Origin: an uncultured Bacilli bacterium
Lineage (GTDB): Bacteria; Bacillota_I; Bacilli_A; RF39; UBA660
DNA: 14,654 bases
Assembly: GCA_944363695.1 (NCBI GenBank)
Contig: CALVUW010000013.1
Span: forward strand, 1-14,654
Direction: 5' to 3'
Below the pieces are notes generated by a model that made no database searches, was not told the DNA's origin, and worked only from the letters and a program-made list of their open reading frames with translations. Numbering within the stretch: position 1 is the first letter of the stretch; every line of letters begins with the position of its first letter. This document shows, piece after piece, positions 6,967-14,011 of this stretch. The position numbers were made by a program, and so were the translations under genes.

Positions 6967-8587
6967 ACTTTTCTAATACTTCCATTAAGACTGGTACCAC
7001 ATGTTTTTTTCTGGAAATGCAATTTTCTAAATATTCGCCTTCTTTAATTCCTTCATGATAAGCGACTTCAAAAATATCCTGGGCTTTCCGATTATAGATA
7101 ACATAAGAACCATTGGTAATAATATCCGTAATGTAAAGTGCTACAATCGTATAGTGGTTCGCTTCTGCCACTTCATCCAAAGTATCGATATAAGCCTCTA
7201 AATCAGCCTGAATTTCTTCAAAGTTTGTTGTAAAGAATTGACCAATACCAATCGTCTTGTCATCCACAGTATACAATTTAAAGTCATTATATAGTACAGA
7301 TTCACGTGACATACCCTCTAGGGAAGTTCCTGCTTTTAACAATGCTAAACCATAGGTTTTATAATCTACTTCTGCAATTGTTGATAATTCATAGACTGCT
7401 TCTACATCCAATTTAGTAGCAGTTGGTGATTTTAGAATCAATGTATCTGATAAGATACCAGATAACATAATACCCGCGATAGCTTTAGGAATAGCAACTT
7501 TTCTTTCTTTAAATAATGTATAAACAATCGTACAAGTAGAACCAACAGCCATATTTCTAAAATTAATCGGCGTATTCGTGGTAATGCTGCCTAGATTATG
7601 ATGGTCGATAATTTCTTGAATCGCTGCTTCCTCAATACCTTCAGCACTTTGCATCTTTTCATTATGATCTACTAAAATAACCTTTTTAGGATTCGTCGCT
7701 TCTAAATCAGTAATTCTAAGCAATCCTAAACATTTACCATTTTTAGCATTGACCACTGGATAGTTTGTATGACGCAATTTACGGTTGATATCTAGAATAT
7801 CATCTACATAAGTATTATCGTCAAAGAAAACTGCATCTTTAGTCGTTCTGGTCATTGTCCCAATATAATTAGCTAAACTAACTAATCTAGCAATATGATA
7901 CGTATCATACGGGCTACGAATAATGTTAACTCTTTTCTGTCTGGCTAGTTCAACATGTTCTTTCTTTACTTCACCATTTCCAGAGATAATTAGCATTTGT
8001 ACGCCACAATGAATGGCATATTCAATGACACTATGACGATCTCCTAAAATCAAGATATGATGACGATCAAGTTCAACATTATTAATAAAGGTGGTACTAC
8101 GATAAGAGGCAGTCATAAGTTCACCTTTTATTTCCTCATCCACTCTATTCACTGCTTCTGCTTTTAAAACAGATAATAAATTATCAAAAGATGTCTCTAA
8201 TGTTTGAATATCATCACTGATAAAATGATGAGCTAAATCTTTAATGGTGACAATACCTTCAAAAATATTATTATCTTTAACAATTGGAACGCCCGTTAGT
8301 CCTTGATTTAACATATATAAGTAACTATCATAAATAGAACTAGTATCTTTTAGAAAATAATGGCGATGATATTCCGTATCTTTCAATTGTAATTTAACAT
8401 CATTTAAATATTTTGGTTCTTTTAAGCCAAAATATTGTAAAGCATATTTTGTTTCTTTATTAGTTGCTCCTAAAATTCTAGCTTCTGTATTTTCTCCTAA
8501 TTGCTTTTTTAAATATGCTAAACTAATCGCACTCGCAACAGAATCTGTATCAGGTTTTCGATGCCCGAATACATATATTTTTTCCAT
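6965..8587 (-). CDS. ppaC: Manganese-dependent inorganic pyrophosphatase, family II, with CBS and DRTGG domains
   Basis: A 540-residue cytosolic enzyme hydrolysing pyrophosphate to two phosphates. Order: DHH catalytic start with FGHRKPDTDS (7-16; His9, Asp13, Asp15), CBS domain (about 70-125), DRTGG domain (about 155-250), second CBS (about 255-300), then the rest of the DHH domain with VDHNE (306-310) and DHH (328-330), and DHHA2 ending in SRKKHVVP (525-532). This is the layout of CBS-PPases, which in other Firmicutes are inhibited by AMP/ADP and activated by ATP and diadenosine polyphosphates. The frame is open 23 codons further upstream, but those codons run through the promoter and into the next gene; the ATG at 8587 has GAGGGAG before it and starts exactly at the conserved MEKIYVFGHR. 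Confidence 0.95.
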   Translation of the reverse strand: MEKIYVFGHRKPDTDSVASAISLAYLKKQLGENTEARILGATNKETKYALQYFGLKEPKYLNDVKLQLKDTEYHRHYFLKDTSSIYDSYLYMLNQGLTGVPIVKDNNIFEGIVTIKDLAHHFISDDIQTLETSFDNLLSVLKAEAVNRVDEEIKGELMTASYRSTTFINNVELDRHHILILGDRHSVIEYAIHCGVQMLIISGNGEVKKEHVELARQKRVNIIRSPYDTYHIARLVSLANYIGTMTRTTKDAVFFDDNTYVDDILDINRKLRHTNYPVVNAKNGKCLGLLRITDLEATNPKKVILVDHNEKMQSAEGIEEAAIQEIIDHHNLGSITTNTPINFRNMAVGSTCTIVYTLFKERKVAIPKAIAGIMLSGILSDTLILKSPTATKLDVEAVYELSTIAEVDYKTYGLALLKAGTSLEGMSRESVLYNDFKLYTVDDKTIGIGQFFTTNFEEIQADLEAYIDTLDEVAEANHYTIVALYITDIITNGSYVIYNRKAQDIFEVAYHEGIKEGEYLENCISRKKHVVPVLMEVLEK

Positions 8588-8611
8588 ATTACTCCCTCGT
8601 TTCCTTTGTAA

Positions 8612-8620
8612 ATTATAACA
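8612..8620 (-). promoter_or_regulatory. Extended -10 promoter of the pyrophosphatase gene
   Basis: TGTTATAAT (8620-8612, minus strand) is a perfect extended -10; the -35 region is poor (TGCCAT). It gives a leader of about 18 nt with GAGGGAG at 8592-8598. Its place within the longer open frame argues against the upstream start. Confidence 0.6.
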
Positions 8621-8645
8621 TACTTTTTTAAATAATGGCATATTT

Positions 8646-9551
8646 TTATCGTTCATAATGATAATGACGACTATATATTTTGTTTTTTTCAGCTGGTAAT
8701 AAATTTAGCTGATCAATACTGGCTGGATAAATTACGTTACAAGGTTGAAGCATACGGGGTGCACTTGCTGCAATTTTAACAACTCCACCTGTAATATTAA
8801 TCCATGAATCCTTGTTATTTAATTGTGATACTGTTAACAAGCCCCGGGCGTTTTTAGCCAATATTTTTTTATTAGGTTCTATAAGTCCCATATGTCCTGA
8901 CCATAGCTCATCTAGTCCCGGAGGCACCATTCCATTATGCATATGACCAGCTAAAATCAACTGGTAACCTTGTAATAATGGCCGTAACTTTTCCTCGTTT
9001 AACCATAATGGCGAATGAATCAAGCCAATGTTGGGTTTATCTGATTTTAATTGAGATGATAATTCTACTAAGGCCAAATCTTCTAGCATAATGGCTACAT
9101 TCTCACGTGGTGCTTCATAATAAGAAGCCGGTTGCGTATATCCTAAAAACTGGAGATTCGAATCTTCATAGGTAGCATTATGCAAAATATGAATATTAGG
9201 ACTTTTACTAGCTAGATTTAACCAAAAGTCTAATGCCATCTGACTATCATATCCTTGTTGTTTAAAATCATGACTACCGAGTGAAATCAGCGTTGGAACT
9301 ACGGCTAATTGACATAGCCAATCTTCTAATTGTTTACAAATCTTCTCATCTAATAAACTAGAGATCCGATCAATTGTATCCCCTACTAAACAGATATAAC
9401 GAGGAGATAAACGCATAATTTTCTCATATAATAATTCCAAATGATAAGATGACCACTTGGAACTATAGTGTAAATCAGCTAATTGAACAATACGAGTGAC
9501 TTCTTTTAATCCTTGAATTCCTATTTCTGTTTCTGTGATTTTAAAAAACAT
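8646..9551 (-). CDS. Calcineurin-like metallophosphoesterase
   Basis: A 301-residue protein with the five metallophosphoesterase blocks: DLH (26-28), GDTID (57-61), GSHD (92-95), IHSPLW (178-183, His179) and GHMHNG (202-207). Two metal ions would be held by these residues to hydrolyse a phosphomonoester or diester; the substrate is unknown. The third block is normally GNH[DE]; here the metal-ligand Asn is Ser93. There is no signal peptide or transmembrane segment, so it is probably cytoplasmic or peripheral, unlike the related YkuE-type membrane forms. It begins 5 bp after a hypothetical membrane protein gene, with only a weak AGGA before its ATG, suggesting coupling to that gene. No terminator is visible before the pyrophosphatase promoter. 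Confidence 0.88.
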   Translation of the reverse strand: MFFKITETEIGIQGLKEVTRIVQLADLHYSSKWSSYHLELLYEKIMRLSPRYICLVGDTIDRISSLLDEKICKQLEDWLCQLAVVPTLISLGSHDFKQQGYDSQMALDFWLNLASKSPNIHILHNATYEDSNLQFLGYTQPASYYEAPRENVAIMLEDLALVELSSQLKSDKPNIGLIHSPLWLNEEKLRPLLQGYQLILAGHMHNGMVPPGLDELWSGHMGLIEPNKKILAKNARGLLTVSQLNNKDSWINITGGVVKIAASAPRMLQPCNVIYPASIDQLNLLPAEKNKIYSRHYHYER

Positions 9552-9556
9552 ACTAT

Positions 9557-10228
9557 CTATTTTTTCCTATATGTTTTAGGCGCTTCACTTACTTGCTTTT
9601 CTTCTTTTAAATAGTTGCCTGCTGCTGTTAAACCGATCAATAAATATTGCTCTGGAACAATATCTACCTCACGACTTTCTAATAATTGATTAGGATTATA
9701 AATTGGCTTTTCCGGTTCTAATAACTCGCCTATTTCTACCTGTAGGCTTTCTTTGACGGTATCTTTTAAGTCTTGATAGGAATGTTGAATCATTTCATAC
9801 TGTTCTTTTCTATTTATATTACTTAAATCCCCATTAGCTCCGACAATAATAGGCAAATCATTTTGGACAACGTATAAAATATCACCTGATATTTTTCGGT
9901 CCCAATACTGCAATACTAAAGTTTTATCTTTGTCTTTTTCTGTTGATGGATAATTAAATTCTGGTTTATTTGTCCCAGAAGCTTCTTGTTTTTTTTCATA
10001 ATTTGTTAATACCTGTTCTATTAACTGTTCACATTTTCGATAATTACTAATTGCCATACCAAAAGCAATCGGCCCAAGTACATAGAATATGGCTGGAAAA
10101 TAAAACCCCATTTGATATTCACTATACCCTCTCTTATCCAAATACTTTTTTATTTTTTTAGTAGTCATTTGATTGACAATCGATGTTCCTACCATGAAGG
10201 TAAGCCACGCTGCTAAACCCACTAACAT
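9557..10228 (-). CDS. Hypothetical membrane protein, paralogue A of a tandem pair
   Basis: A 223-residue protein that I cannot assign to a family. Two hydrophobic segments (about 2-20 and 42-62) flank a Lys-rich loop (KKIKKYLDKRGY), and a GP in the second segment (VLGPIAFG) is shared with its neighbour. Then comes a variable charged linker (about 75-105) and a soluble domain (about 107-210) with DILYVVQND, IGELLEPEKPIY and VPEQYL; the C-terminus ends PKTYRKK. It aligns along its whole length with the gene just upstream, roughly half of the N-terminal 70 residues being identical by eye, so the pair arose by tandem duplication. AGGAGGT precedes the ATG. It sits between its paralogue and a metallophosphoesterase in one transcription unit. 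Confidence 0.8.
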   Translation of the reverse strand: MLVGLAAWLTFMVGTSIVNQMTTKKIKKYLDKRGYSEYQMGFYFPAIFYVLGPIAFGMAISNYRKCEQLIEQVLTNYEKKQEASGTNKPEFNYPSTEKDKDKTLVLQYWDRKISGDILYVVQNDLPIIVGANGDLSNINRKEQYEMIQHSYQDLKDTVKESLQVEIGELLEPEKPIYNPNQLLESREVDIVPEQYLLIGLTAAGNYLKEEKQVSEAPKTYRKK

Positions 10229-10253
10229 TTGTACCTCCTAGCATCAAAAATAA

Positions 10254-10955
10254 TTATTTTTGATATGTTTTAGGTGATTTTGTATCTCCTAATATATCAG
10301 TTGCCTGTAAACATTCAATTAAAAATTCATTTGTAAAATATTGTTCTGGAATAACAACACACTTTTCTTGTTCTAATAAATATCGTGCATCATAAATCGG
10401 CTTAGAAGGTTCCAAAAGCTCACCGATTCCTATTCCCTTTAAAGTGGTGGTAGTTCTCTCTTTCATTTGTTGATAGACGTTATTAATCATATCATATTGT
10501 TGTCTTCTTCCTATTTCATCAAATGCCCCGGCACTTTTAACAATAATGGGACTATCGTTTTGTATGAAATATAAAATTTTGCCATCTGTATGTTGATCAC
10601 GATGTTCTAAGACTAAAATAGGTATATCAACATCTGTGTTATTTTTTTCTTCTTCATTAGTCTGATTTAATACTGTTAATTCGAGAGAAGATGTATGAAC
10701 TTTTTTATTGCCCTCTTGATCTTTTTGCTTTGCCAACAGCTGTTCTACTAATTGTTCACATTCACAATAATTTTTAATAGCAATCCCTAGGCCGATCGGT
10801 CCCAATAGATAATAAAGCGTTGGCCATTCATAATTCACATTAATATTGCCAGTATATCCCTTTTTAACTATCGTACGCTTAATTTTTTGAACTATTAAGT
10901 GATTGGTAATCGCAGTTCCTATCATTGTAGTTAGCCAAGCTGTTAAAACAACCAT
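10254..10955 (-). CDS. Hypothetical membrane protein, paralogue B of a tandem pair
   Basis: A 233-residue protein of no recognised family, paralogous to the following gene. It has the same plan: hydrophobic segment (about 2-18), basic loop (QKIKRTIVKKGY), second hydrophobic segment with LLGPIGLG (about 44-62), CEQLVEQLL, a longer and more variable charged linker (about 77-118), and a soluble domain with KILYFIQNDSPIIV, IGELLEPSKPIY and VIPEQYF; the end is PKTYQK. The IGELLEP.KPIY block is the best conserved between the copies and is probably functional. The ATG has AAGGAGGT 7 nt upstream and a TTGTTA-17-TAAAAT promoter in front. It leads a unit of B, A and metallophosphoesterase. Membrane topology is uncertain. 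Confidence 0.8.
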   Translation of the reverse strand: MVVLTAWLTTMIGTAITNHLIVQKIKRTIVKKGYTGNINVNYEWPTLYYLLGPIGLGIAIKNYCECEQLVEQLLAKQKDQEGNKKVHTSSLELTVLNQTNEEEKNNTDVDIPILVLEHRDQHTDGKILYFIQNDSPIIVKSAGAFDEIGRRQQYDMINNVYQQMKERTTTTLKGIGIGELLEPSKPIYDARYLLEQEKCVVIPEQYFTNEFLIECLQATDILGDTKSPKTYQK

Positions 10956-10980
10956 CTTATTAACCTCCTTTGGAATTACT

Positions 10981-11009
10981 ATTTTACACGTCTTTTATAT
11001 TTATAACAA
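10981..11009 (-). promoter_or_regulatory. Promoter of the tandem paralogue unit
   Basis: Minus strand TTGTTA (11009-11004) and TAAAAT (10986-10981) with 17-bp spacing, about 25 bp upstream of paralogue B's start codon. There is no clear terminator for the preceding rubredoxin gene, so read-through from it is possible. Confidence 0.55.
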
Positions 11010-11016
11010 GGAAAAA

Positions 11017-11613
11017 CTAATTTTTAGGTTTAAAAAACTCTCTACTCACTCCACATAAAGGACAAGTATAATCTTCTGGTAACTCATCACCATAATAAGT
11101 ATAACCACAAACGGTACAGACAAAGGCTTTTTGTTCTTTGGGAGCTATCGATGCTAATAATTTGTCCTTGTTTTGTTGATAAAACAAATATGACATCGGA
11201 ACATCCTCTGTAAATCGTTTACTTTTAACCATTTTCCCAATAAAAAGGGTATGGGTATCAGCATCAATCTGCTCCACTACCTCACAATAGAGATATCCAA
11301 TGGCCTCATCAATAATCGCAATATCATCGACTACAGTCGTTTTAACTTGTCCAAATTTATCATAATCTCTAGATGAATGCATACCAAAGGTTTCAATAAT
11401 CTTTGGATCTACCATTTCACTAAGAATAGAAAGGGCAAATTTTTGATGCTGCTTTATTTTTGGATTTGTATAGTTTTGCTTATTTACAGCAACACTAATA
11501 AGGGGAAAATCTCCAAAACTGACTTGACTAACAGCATCCACGACACATCCTGCATCAATGGTTGTTAAAACATACACTCCTTGCGTAATACTATTGGTTA
11601 TTTTCTTTGACAT
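11017..11613 (-). CDS. Flavin reductase-rubredoxin fusion (high-molecular-weight rubredoxin type)
   Basis: A 198-residue redox protein. Residues 1-150 form an FMN-binding flavin reductase-like domain (GVYVLTT near the start, FGDFPLISVAVNK at about 33-45, NPKIKQHQKFALSIL at about 50-64). Residues 164-198 form a short rubredoxin with CTVC and CPLC iron ligands (Cys166, 169, 184, 187), spaced as in rubrerythrin tails. The same layout is found in Hrb of Moorella, which passes electrons from NADH to flavodiiron NO/O2 reductases in anaerobes; that role here is inferred. Two ATGs lie close together: AGGAGA at 11621-11626 is 1 nt from the first (11619) but 7 nt from the second (11613), so the second is chosen. 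It is divergent from the sortase gene. Confidence 0.9.
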   Translation of the reverse strand: MSKKITNSITQGVYVLTTIDAGCVVDAVSQVSFGDFPLISVAVNKQNYTNPKIKQHQKFALSILSEMVDPKIIETFGMHSSRDYDKFGQVKTTVVDDIAIIDEAIGYLYCEVVEQIDADTHTLFIGKMVKSKRFTEDVPMSYLFYQQNKDKLLASIAPKEQKAFVCTVCGYTYYGDELPEDYTCPLCGVSREFFKPKN

Positions 11614-11641
11614 TTTCATTTCTCCTATTCTTTAATTATTT

Positions 11642-11670
11642 ATTTTAACATGGAAGATAAGTCTTGTAAA
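11642..11670 (-). promoter_or_regulatory. Promoter of the flavin reductase-rubredoxin gene
   Basis: Minus strand TTTACA (11670-11665) and TAAAAT (11647-11642) are 17 bp apart, with TG one base before the -10 (extended -10). It lies in the 80-bp space between two divergent genes. I do not see an equally good promoter for the sortase on the plus strand. Confidence 0.6.
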
Positions 11671-11693
11671 TTTCTAGATATAAGGTGAACGAT

Positions 11694-12419
11694 ATGAAAC
11701 AGAAAAAATTTAATTTTAAATTATTATTAGTTGGTATTATGATAATGGGCTTAACTTACTATATCTCTTCTCAAATTTTTAATTACTATCAAGCAACCAA
11801 ACTAAATCATTATTTACAAGAAAAAATGATAACTGAGCAAAATAATACCACAACAATTGATTTTACGGCTTTAACAGCCTTAAATTCAGATACCGTTGGT
11901 TGGATTAAGCTTGCTAATACGAATATTAACTATCCCGTAGTACAAAGTGATGATAATCGTTACTATCTAACCCACTCTTTTACGCAAGCACAAAGCGAAG
12001 CTGGGGCTATTTTCTTAGACTATCGTAACAATTTAGATGAACTAAGTAAGAATAATATTATTTATGGCCATGGCCGCTTAGATGGATCAATGTTTGGTAG
12101 TTTATCTCAAGTCTTAGAGTCATCCTGGTTACAGGATCCAACCAATCATTACATTTATCTTTCAACCCCCACTAAGCAATTAATTTTTAAGATCGTTAGT
12201 GTATACACGATTCAAAAGGAAAGTTATTATCTAACTTCTTATTTTAGTAACAATGATTATTTTAACCAATTTTTACAAACTATCTTACAACGAAGTATTT
12301 TTGATTTTCAAGAAGTACTTACAGCTGAAGATAAGATTTTAACGCTTTCTACTTGTCAAAACAATTATGGCAAACGCATTGTCGTCCATGCTAAATTAGT
12401 GCAAATGAAAGAAACTTAA
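11694..12419 (+). CDS. srtB: Class B sortase
   Basis: A 241-residue membrane-anchored transpeptidase that cuts a sorting signal and joins the protein to the cell wall. It has an N-terminal membrane anchor (about 8-28) and the sortase core with all three catalytic residues: His126 in IIYGHG, Cys221 in TLSTC and Arg228 in GKRIVVHA. Length matches S. aureus SrtB (244). The position after His is Gly rather than the common Asn. A GTG at 11685 gives three more codons, but it is part of the Shine-Dalgarno AAGGTG (11682-11687), which sits 6 nt before the ATG at 11694. It converges on a gene for a protein with an NPETN signal, the class B type, which is almost certainly its substrate. Confidence 0.94.
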   Translation: MKQKKFNFKLLLVGIMIMGLTYYISSQIFNYYQATKLNHYLQEKMITEQNNTTTIDFTALTALNSDTVGWIKLANTNINYPVVQSDDNRYYLTHSFTQAQSEAGAIFLDYRNNLDELSKNNIIYGHGRLDGSMFGSLSQVLESSWLQDPTNHYIYLSTPTKQLIFKIVSVYTIQKESYYLTSYFSNNDYFNQFLQTILQRSIFDFQEVLTAEDKILTLSTCQNNYGKRIVVHAKLVQMKET

Positions 12420-12430
12420 GATAAGTTTCT
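12410..12430. terminator. Perfect hairpin between convergent sortase and substrate genes
   Basis: AGAAACTTA (12410-12418) and TAAGTTTCT (12422-12430) form a perfect 9-bp stem with an AGA loop. It covers the stop codons of both converging genes. Neither side has a T run, so it may be a weak bidirectional terminator or a 3'-end stability element. Confidence 0.5.
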
Positions 12431-13181
12431 AGTCATCCATAGCTACTTTTCTAACAAAATAGCCTATTAGAGCCACCATGAACGTCATGATAGTTAATTG
12501 CCAGATGGTTGTATCATTTGTTTCCGGATTTTCCGTACTTTCTGCCAATTCATTGATTTCTTCCATAGTTAATTCTTCTCCTGCTTGTAATTCAAAAGTA
12601 GCATTACCTAATTCCAAAATCGCTTTATCAGTATCTTCTGGTACCCAAATCGTTGGCCTATCAGCACTCTCAGTTGTGTTGATAATAGTAGCATTATCAC
12701 TAACTACCAGCTGCGGTACAGTATCGACGCCACTACCTTGACCTAGTTCTATGCCACCGAAGCCATTACCAGAAACATCAATTGTTCCTTCGAATGTTGC
12801 AGTTCCACCATTAATTAGTAAAGCAGCATTACCACCAGTTAGTTTAATATTTCTAATGGTTACATCTGTTTTATAAACTTGCAACACATAAATTCCGCCC
12901 CATACAGTATTACTACTACTTTGGCCACTTCCAAACGTTCCTACATAACGAATCGTATGGTTAGCGCCATCAATAGTAACAGGTCTCATGATATTAATTT
13001 TTTCCGTTGTTTCTATATCCTGTCCTAATACAATGGTAGTGATACTCGTATCATCTAGGGCAGCTTTCAATTCACTCTGACTATTAACAGTTTTGCTAGC
13101 TTGGGCTTCTACAGAAACCGCTGGTATTATCGCTATTGTTAATAATAAAATAAAAAGAAAGTTACCTATTTTTTTCGTCAC
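12429..13181 (-). CDS. Cell-wall-anchored beta-helix-like surface protein with NPETN sorting signal
   Basis: A 250-residue secreted protein. It has a signal peptide (basic MTKK, hydrophobic core, likely cleavage after AQA at residue 28), then repeated short beta-strand patterns such as VTIDGANHTI (68-77), VTIRNIKLTGG (107-117) and GTIDVSGNGFGGIEL (132-146), the pattern of a parallel beta-helix of the pectate-lyase type but with no catalytic site I can identify. The C-terminus is a sorting signal: NPETN (218-222), a hydrophobic stretch (about 226-243) and a short tail with RK. NP.TN is the motif recognised by class B sortases (NPQTN in IsdC). The start is GTG at 13181 with AGGAGG 11 nt upstream; an in-frame TAG at 13187-13185 excludes longer forms. 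Ligand unknown. Confidence 0.85.
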   Translation of the reverse strand: MTKKIGNFLFILLLTIAIIPAVSVEAQASKTVNSQSELKAALDDTSITTIVLGQDIETTEKINIMRPVTIDGANHTIRYVGTFGSGQSSSNTVWGGIYVLQVYKTDVTIRNIKLTGGNAALLINGGTATFEGTIDVSGNGFGGIELGQGSGVDTVPQLVVSDNATIINTTESADRPTIWVPEDTDKAILELGNATFELQAGEELTMEEINELAESTENPETNDTTIWQLTIMTFMVALIGYFVRKVAMDD

Positions 13182-13250
13182 TATCTATTCATCCTCCTTC
13201 CACTAATAGTTTGGATGATGATGAGTAGAATATACTAGAATTTTGTCATT

Positions 13251-13979
13251 TTAAATTTTTCTAATTAACAATTTTCCTTCTGTAAAATGACAATCTTTAG
13301 AACATTCAAAATCAGGAAAGGTACATCTGGCACCATGAGCATATTTTTCAATGTCTGTTGCCAATGGGCTATTTGATTCTTCTAATGATTTTTTATATTT
13401 TAGTAGCGTTTCTCTTGTCTGCTGCATTATCTCAAGTTGGGCTGCTGAACATAATCTTTCTTTGCATTTTAAAATAAAATCTTCATATTTTCCAACTTCA
13501 CTAATCTTAACGAGTTCTCCTTGTGGGTTAACACCTTCAACAATTTGCATATCTCCAATCCATTCATCAACTAGCATTTGGTCATCTGCGATAATTGGTG
13601 GTACAAAGTATTCTTTTTCCGTTAACATTTCCATTTGATAATCAAGCGTTCTATGTCTTTGTGCTTAAGCAAGTTGGGCAAAAGAACCTTTATATATAGT
13701 TGAATAAACGTCTCCAAAATGAATTTCTTTCTGATCTATATTTTGACCAAACAAAGAGAAGTGACGGTGTTTTTCGTTTTTCATTAGTCCTTCTTCTAAT
13801 ACATTAACATCATCAAGCCCTACCAACAATTCTTGCATTGAAGATGATAACTTTCTTTCAAAAGCATTATTCATATCAGCATTTTCAATATATTTTTGCA
13901 TCCAACCAGTAACAATATATTATACCTTTTTACGATAGCGAATGATTTTTAATAAATTTCTAACATTAATATAACCCAT
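13251..13979 (-). pseudogene. thyX: ThyX-like flavin-dependent thymidylate synthase, broken by two in-frame stops
   Basis: One continuous frame of 242 codons, from ATG at 13979 to the stop at 13251, is interrupted only by TAA at 13920-13922 and TAA at 13665-13667. Read through, the pieces join across the second stop as GSFAQLA, stop, AQRHRTLDYQ, and further on give YEDFILKCKERLCSAAQLEI and GARCTFPDFEC. RHR plus R....AQ.EI are the ThyX hallmarks (the Arg of the latter block binds dUMP), and the total length fits ThyX (210-260). ThyX makes dTMP using FAD, NADPH and methylene-tetrahydrofolate. Either stop could be a CAA-to-TAA change. TAA ends many intact genes here, so recoding is unlikely. The two fragments (13665-13901 and 13251-13634) might otherwise be called separate small hypothetical genes. 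No Shine-Dalgarno is seen before 13979. Confidence 0.6.
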
Positions 13980-14011
13980 TTTGTCATAAAATATTTTTGT
14001 TAAATATGCCT

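Noticed and set aside
8588..8656. N-terminal 23-codon extension of the pyrophosphatase
   Set aside because: It runs through an extended -10 promoter and the end of the next gene, and family members start at the FGHRKPDTDS region.
11377..11568. 63-codon plus-strand frame inside the flavin reductase gene
   Set aside because: Antisense shadow with no ribosome binding site or likeness.
12478..12741. 87-codon plus-strand frame inside the surface protein gene
   Set aside because: Antisense shadow; the minus strand has signal peptide and sorting signal in frame.
13180..13192. Three-codon mini-ORF (ATG AAT AGA TAG) overlapping the surface protein's GTG start as TAGTG
   Set aside because: Its ATG touches the AGGAGG with no spacing, so initiation there is unlikely; the overlap is probably chance.
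13351..13638. 95-codon plus-strand frame opposite the ThyX-like pseudogene
   Set aside because: Antisense shadow, Ser-rich low-complexity reading typical of the reverse of AT-rich coding DNA.
13251..13979. TAA reassigned or read through as an amino acid
   Set aside because: TAA terminates several intact genes in the window (for example srtB, uppP, the ATPase), so stop reassignment does not fit; nonsense mutation is simpler.
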